Made by a program: the position numbers and the translations under genes. This document shows, piece after piece, positions 60,930-64,000 of a DNA stretch of 64,000 nt (position 1 is its first letter; each line of letters begins with the position of its first letter). The DNA comes from Dillenia suffruticosa (taxonomy: Eukaryota > Streptophyta > Magnoliopsida > Dilleniales > Dilleniaceae). The notes under the pieces were generated by a model. It did not search any database, had not been told where the DNA came from, and was given only the letters and a program-made list of their open reading frames with translations. The stretch is taken from assembly GCA_033439265.1 (NCBI GenBank), contig JAVTVX010000001.1, positions 19,610,608 through 19,674,607 of the forward strand, written 5' to 3'.

Positions 60930-63062
60930 AGCAAAGGAGGGGGAGATGCAGGCTTGCAGCAAAAGGAAGGAGAAAATCACCTGTTGTGGCCATTGATGTT
61001 GCACATAAACGACCAGTACTGCATTATTGTTTTGCCTTTAGTTGAGCCCCGGCATTTAAAAGCATATGCAAGAATTTGTAAAAGATCTGATAGTGGAAAT
61101 GCCATTGTAGCGGACGAAAGTGTACCTTCTCTTCTACTTGAACTTCCATCCATCACAGGGTATGGTAAGTTTTTTGCGGTGCTTTTAAGTAGCATCAATG
61201 TAGTACAAGGATTCATACATTCTATCATCTTCCATTATCTGACTTGCTGGCTATCTTATGTTAGTCTTAAATTGGTTCATACTTTTTAAGTGGTGCAACA
61301 TTTTTCACCTAATCTGCAAAATGCTAGGCTTCACTGGAGAAAATATATTGGAATATTCTTGGGCTTGTATATTGGAATATTCTGTTGAATGGAAAATTAT
61401 AACTAGTGGACGTGGTATTACAGGGAAGAGTGTTAAGGCAACATTTCCGGGAACAATTAGGTTTGCAAGACTGGGTTTTGGAAATATTGCTGAGGAAGAG
61501 AGTGATAATAGAGCTGAGAGTAATGGTAATATGGTGAATGTGGACGAATTTTTAATGGAAAAGATGAACAAGGATCTTCCTCCAGTTGATTTAGAGGAGC
61601 CATTTTGCTGGCAGGCATACAAGTATGCCACGGTAAGCCTTCCTTTCTCTCTCACTATCTCTCTCTCTCTCTCTCGGTGTTCAACCTTTTGTTGGACATC
61701 ATAAAATTTGCCATAAGGTTATCATATATCTTGCTTATTGTCTCTAGCAGTTTTTGGGTGAAATTTCAACAGAAAAGTTGCACTCTCTCAATTGTCTCAA
61801 ATGCATGAAATAATGAATGCAATTTTGTGTGAATGGCCTTATTGTTGCTTATGTGATCCCCATATGATATCTGGATGTATGTTCCAACTGTTCATGACTG
61901 TTTAAGGAGGTAATATGGACCCGATTGTTCAGAATTATAAAAATTCTTGAAGACATGGAAGAAAATGCAGAGCATGAGCTGGATGCATTTATCAGTGCAG
62001 GGAATGTCTAACTTTCAGTTACAGGTCTCTTTCAAGATCATAGGAGCCTCACTCTCAGGAGCATCAATTGACCCCAAATCTGTAAGTCTACAAAATTTGA
62101 TTGTTCATTTATTATTATTATTATTATTATTAAATGTGAGTTCAGAAGGGATCAAATAGTTGTGCCCTTCAGTCACCCATTCAACGAAAGTGCAATATTT
62201 TTTTCCCACTAATTTGGTATGTATTTCATACAAAATCTTCTGAACAGTCACAATAAGGACCATATAATTTTGAATCCAGTTTCACTTTTGGTCAAGTCAT
62301 AATGCAATTTTTGGAGCCCTCTGCTTGTAACCGATTGATGATAAACTTTTCTGTACATCATAAGTGGCGCCTCTTTGTGGTTAAAATCACAATAAAATGG
62401 CTCTCCCCTGCTTCCTATTAGATTCAAAATTGGTTGTTTGCCAGCTAATGTGCAGAGCCCGGTAAGTTGCCTTATTTCTTCTTACATGTTGACTGCTTAA
62501 CGGGGGTTTGCTTATAGATAGTTCCCTGTTGTTTGTGCTATGTGCAGAACAGTATCTATCCTCCTGTCAAAGCACCTGTGGAGTTCTCAACTCAGGTAGG
62601 CTTTGCTTTTATCGAAGACACGAGCTATTCTATATCAACTAAGTTTTCTTTTTCTACACTCAATTGTGCTATACTCGTGTCTTAAAATTACCAAAAGTCT
62701 CTCCAGAAGAGCTCTTCACATGCACTTATAACTGAAAGTTGCAGAATAATTAAGTCGGGTGGATTTGGAAGGAAACAGATTCATCTGTAGGTGCGGTCAA
62801 TCATCCAAATAGATCTCCACAAACCTAAAAACTTTTGCATTATTTGAACTATCTGCTTGTTTTGCTTTCATTTTTGTTGCCAATCTTTATGAACTCAACT
62901 CTTTGTTTTTATTTTCCATTTCTCTTTTGTTTGTTGTGTACGAGTGTTTTTTTTGGGGGGGGGGGGGGGTTGGGGAGGGGGTTGTAACAGGTGACTTCTG
63001 GGGATTATATTTTGTGGAATACCCTGGGGAAATGCCCATCTGCTGCCTCAAGAAAATCATAG
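60930..63062 (+). pseudogene. AP-5 complex subunit mu, gene with missing start and middle
   Basis: AP-5 mu is the medium subunit of the fifth adaptor complex, acting in late-endosome sorting. Segments kept: 60965-61156 (ENHLLWPLMLHINDQYCIIV, LPLVEPRHLKAYARICKRSD, SLLLELPSITG), about 61330-61632 (EYSVEWKIITSGRGITGKSV, FPGTIRFARLGFGNI, VNVDEFLMEKMNKDLPP, EPFCWQAYKYAT), 62025-62081 (VSFKIIGASLSG), 62548-62595 (NSIYPPVKAPVEFSTQ) and 62991-63062 (VTSGDYILWNTLGKCPSAAS). The last four join in phase with GT-AG ends and a TAG stop. Missing are the N-terminal exon and roughly 250 residues, including most of the mu homology domain, between LELPSITG and EYSVEWKI. Introns are retained, so this is not a processed copy. 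Probably a decayed DNA-level duplicate. Confidence 0.82.
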
Positions 63063-64000
63063 TTGCCTTGAATGGGTGGTTGCTTGCTCAAGAAAGTAGA
63101 ACTTCATGCTTTGATTGGCACGTACTGATCCTTAGCTCAATTCTGAAAGGCAACGAACAAAGAACAGGAACGCCGGTCACGTCTCTGCTGATTCGATGGT
63201 GCTTTCATGGTGATTAGGCTCAGTCAATTGATTAAATTTTACTAGTCCGAAATCATCTTTGTCAATATTTTGTGGTTCTAAACTAAATACACTTGTTTCG
63301 GGTGGTTAATTCTGAATATTTCATTTAGGTTACGCTTCGGTCATGTTTTTTTGGCATTATCCTTTTCTTTTCCCTTCTAAATGTGACCTGAAAATTTTGT
63401 ACTTAAGTTTGCGTTGCGTTCACTTGTGTCATTGCTATAAATGACTTACATTACATACGAGTACCAAAGGTGAAGTTTGATATTGTTCTCGTATAATTGT
63501 CTTGTTACTCTTATTCTTATATAAATAAATGTATAAAAATAAATTATTGATATTTCGTAATCACGTTTGTTCAGATTAAATCTGGTTGATTCGAGTTAGG
63601 TTGATCCCTTAAGGGGTAAACCTCTCTATATGTCTGTTTTTTTCTTATACAAAATTTGTAAAACTAGGATAAAAAACCTTGTTTAAGGAGAATTAATATT
63701 CGATCCGTCGGTGTAAATGTCATTCATAGGTGCAAAAAAGAAAAAAATAATTTTCTCGATTTTTGAGTTGACACCAAAGGATTTGATCGATCGTTGGAAA
63801 CCCCTCAAGTCTAAAGAAATTTGGGCGTCCACGGAAATATGCTGGTGATTAGATCTAAGATAGGGGAAAATCAGACACATAATAATTAATGAAGTGAAGA
63901 GTCTTTGGTGTATGTACAAATGTGAATTTGTGTTTTTGGAATTACAAATCTCACACCCGACTCTTAAAGTCTAACGAAACAAATAGAAAGAAAAAAAAGG
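63063..64000. other. Right end of the window, no gene seen
   Basis: 3' flank of the AP-5 mu relic and AT-rich DNA. Open frames here match nothing I know. Confidence 0.45.

Noticed and set aside
62401-62473. Apparent extra AP-5 mu exon reading FKIGCLPANVQSP
   Set aside because: It breaks the phase, while joining 62081 directly to 62548 gives the family sequence in frame.
1-64000. Nuclear tRNA genes and other structural RNA genes
   Set aside because: No complete cloverleaf was noticed; B-box-like words occur only in SINE-like contexts. A covariance-model scan could not be run.

Overview
The window is nuclear DNA of a flowering plant, most likely a eudicot. The evidence is GT-AG introns of 0.1 to 3 kb, AT-rich intergenic DNA, dinucleotide microsatellites, plant-only gene families (CPR1-type F-box, P-class PPR, LIFEGUARD/BI1-like, plant MO25, AP-5 mu) and several kinds of plant transposon debris. 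Gene names below rest on recalled family sequences, not on a database search.

Region 1 to 14 kb is a tandem cluster of CPR1-like F-box genes in birth-and-death turnover. It holds a 5'-cut copy at the left edge, a complete gene at 12602-13720, and at least three pseudogenes. Between them lie two SINEs with clear target duplications, a Tourist-like MITE that splits one pseudogene, and a decayed fragment of plastid 23S rRNA (a NUPT) inside one duplicated block.

Region 14 to 23 kb is gene-poor. It has the first two exons of a RING-finger gene on the minus strand, one isolated exon-like segment, and a non-autonomous CACTA-like element. An intact single-exon mitochondrial-type PPR gene follows at 23676-25424, then a decayed LINE 3' end near 26.5 to 27.9 kb and AT-rich DNA with a long GA repeat.

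Region 30.2 to 36 kb holds the most striking structure: a Pack-MULE (30201-32542) with terminal inverted repeats of about 450 bp and an imperfect 10-bp target duplication. It carries a broken 5' piece of an RPK2-like receptor kinase, a second fragment in the opposite orientation, and a nested palindromic element. It ends about 105 bp upstream of the TATA box of a complete four-exon BI1-like (LIFEGUARD) gene.

Region 36 to 59 kb contains housekeeping-type genes: a BSD-domain protein (minus), an 11-exon MO25-like gene (minus) whose exon structure is intact but which has two single-base deletions relative to the family, and, divergent from it, an intact eight-exon FBL4-type F-box/LRR gene (plus). 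The right end (about 60.7 to 63.1 kb) holds an AP-5 mu homologue that keeps an N-terminal piece and the C-terminal exons but lacks the start and the middle of the protein.

The genes do not form a pathway. F-box/CPR1, FBL4 and the RING gene all belong to ubiquitin ligation, but plant genomes are rich in these families, so this is probably coincidence.
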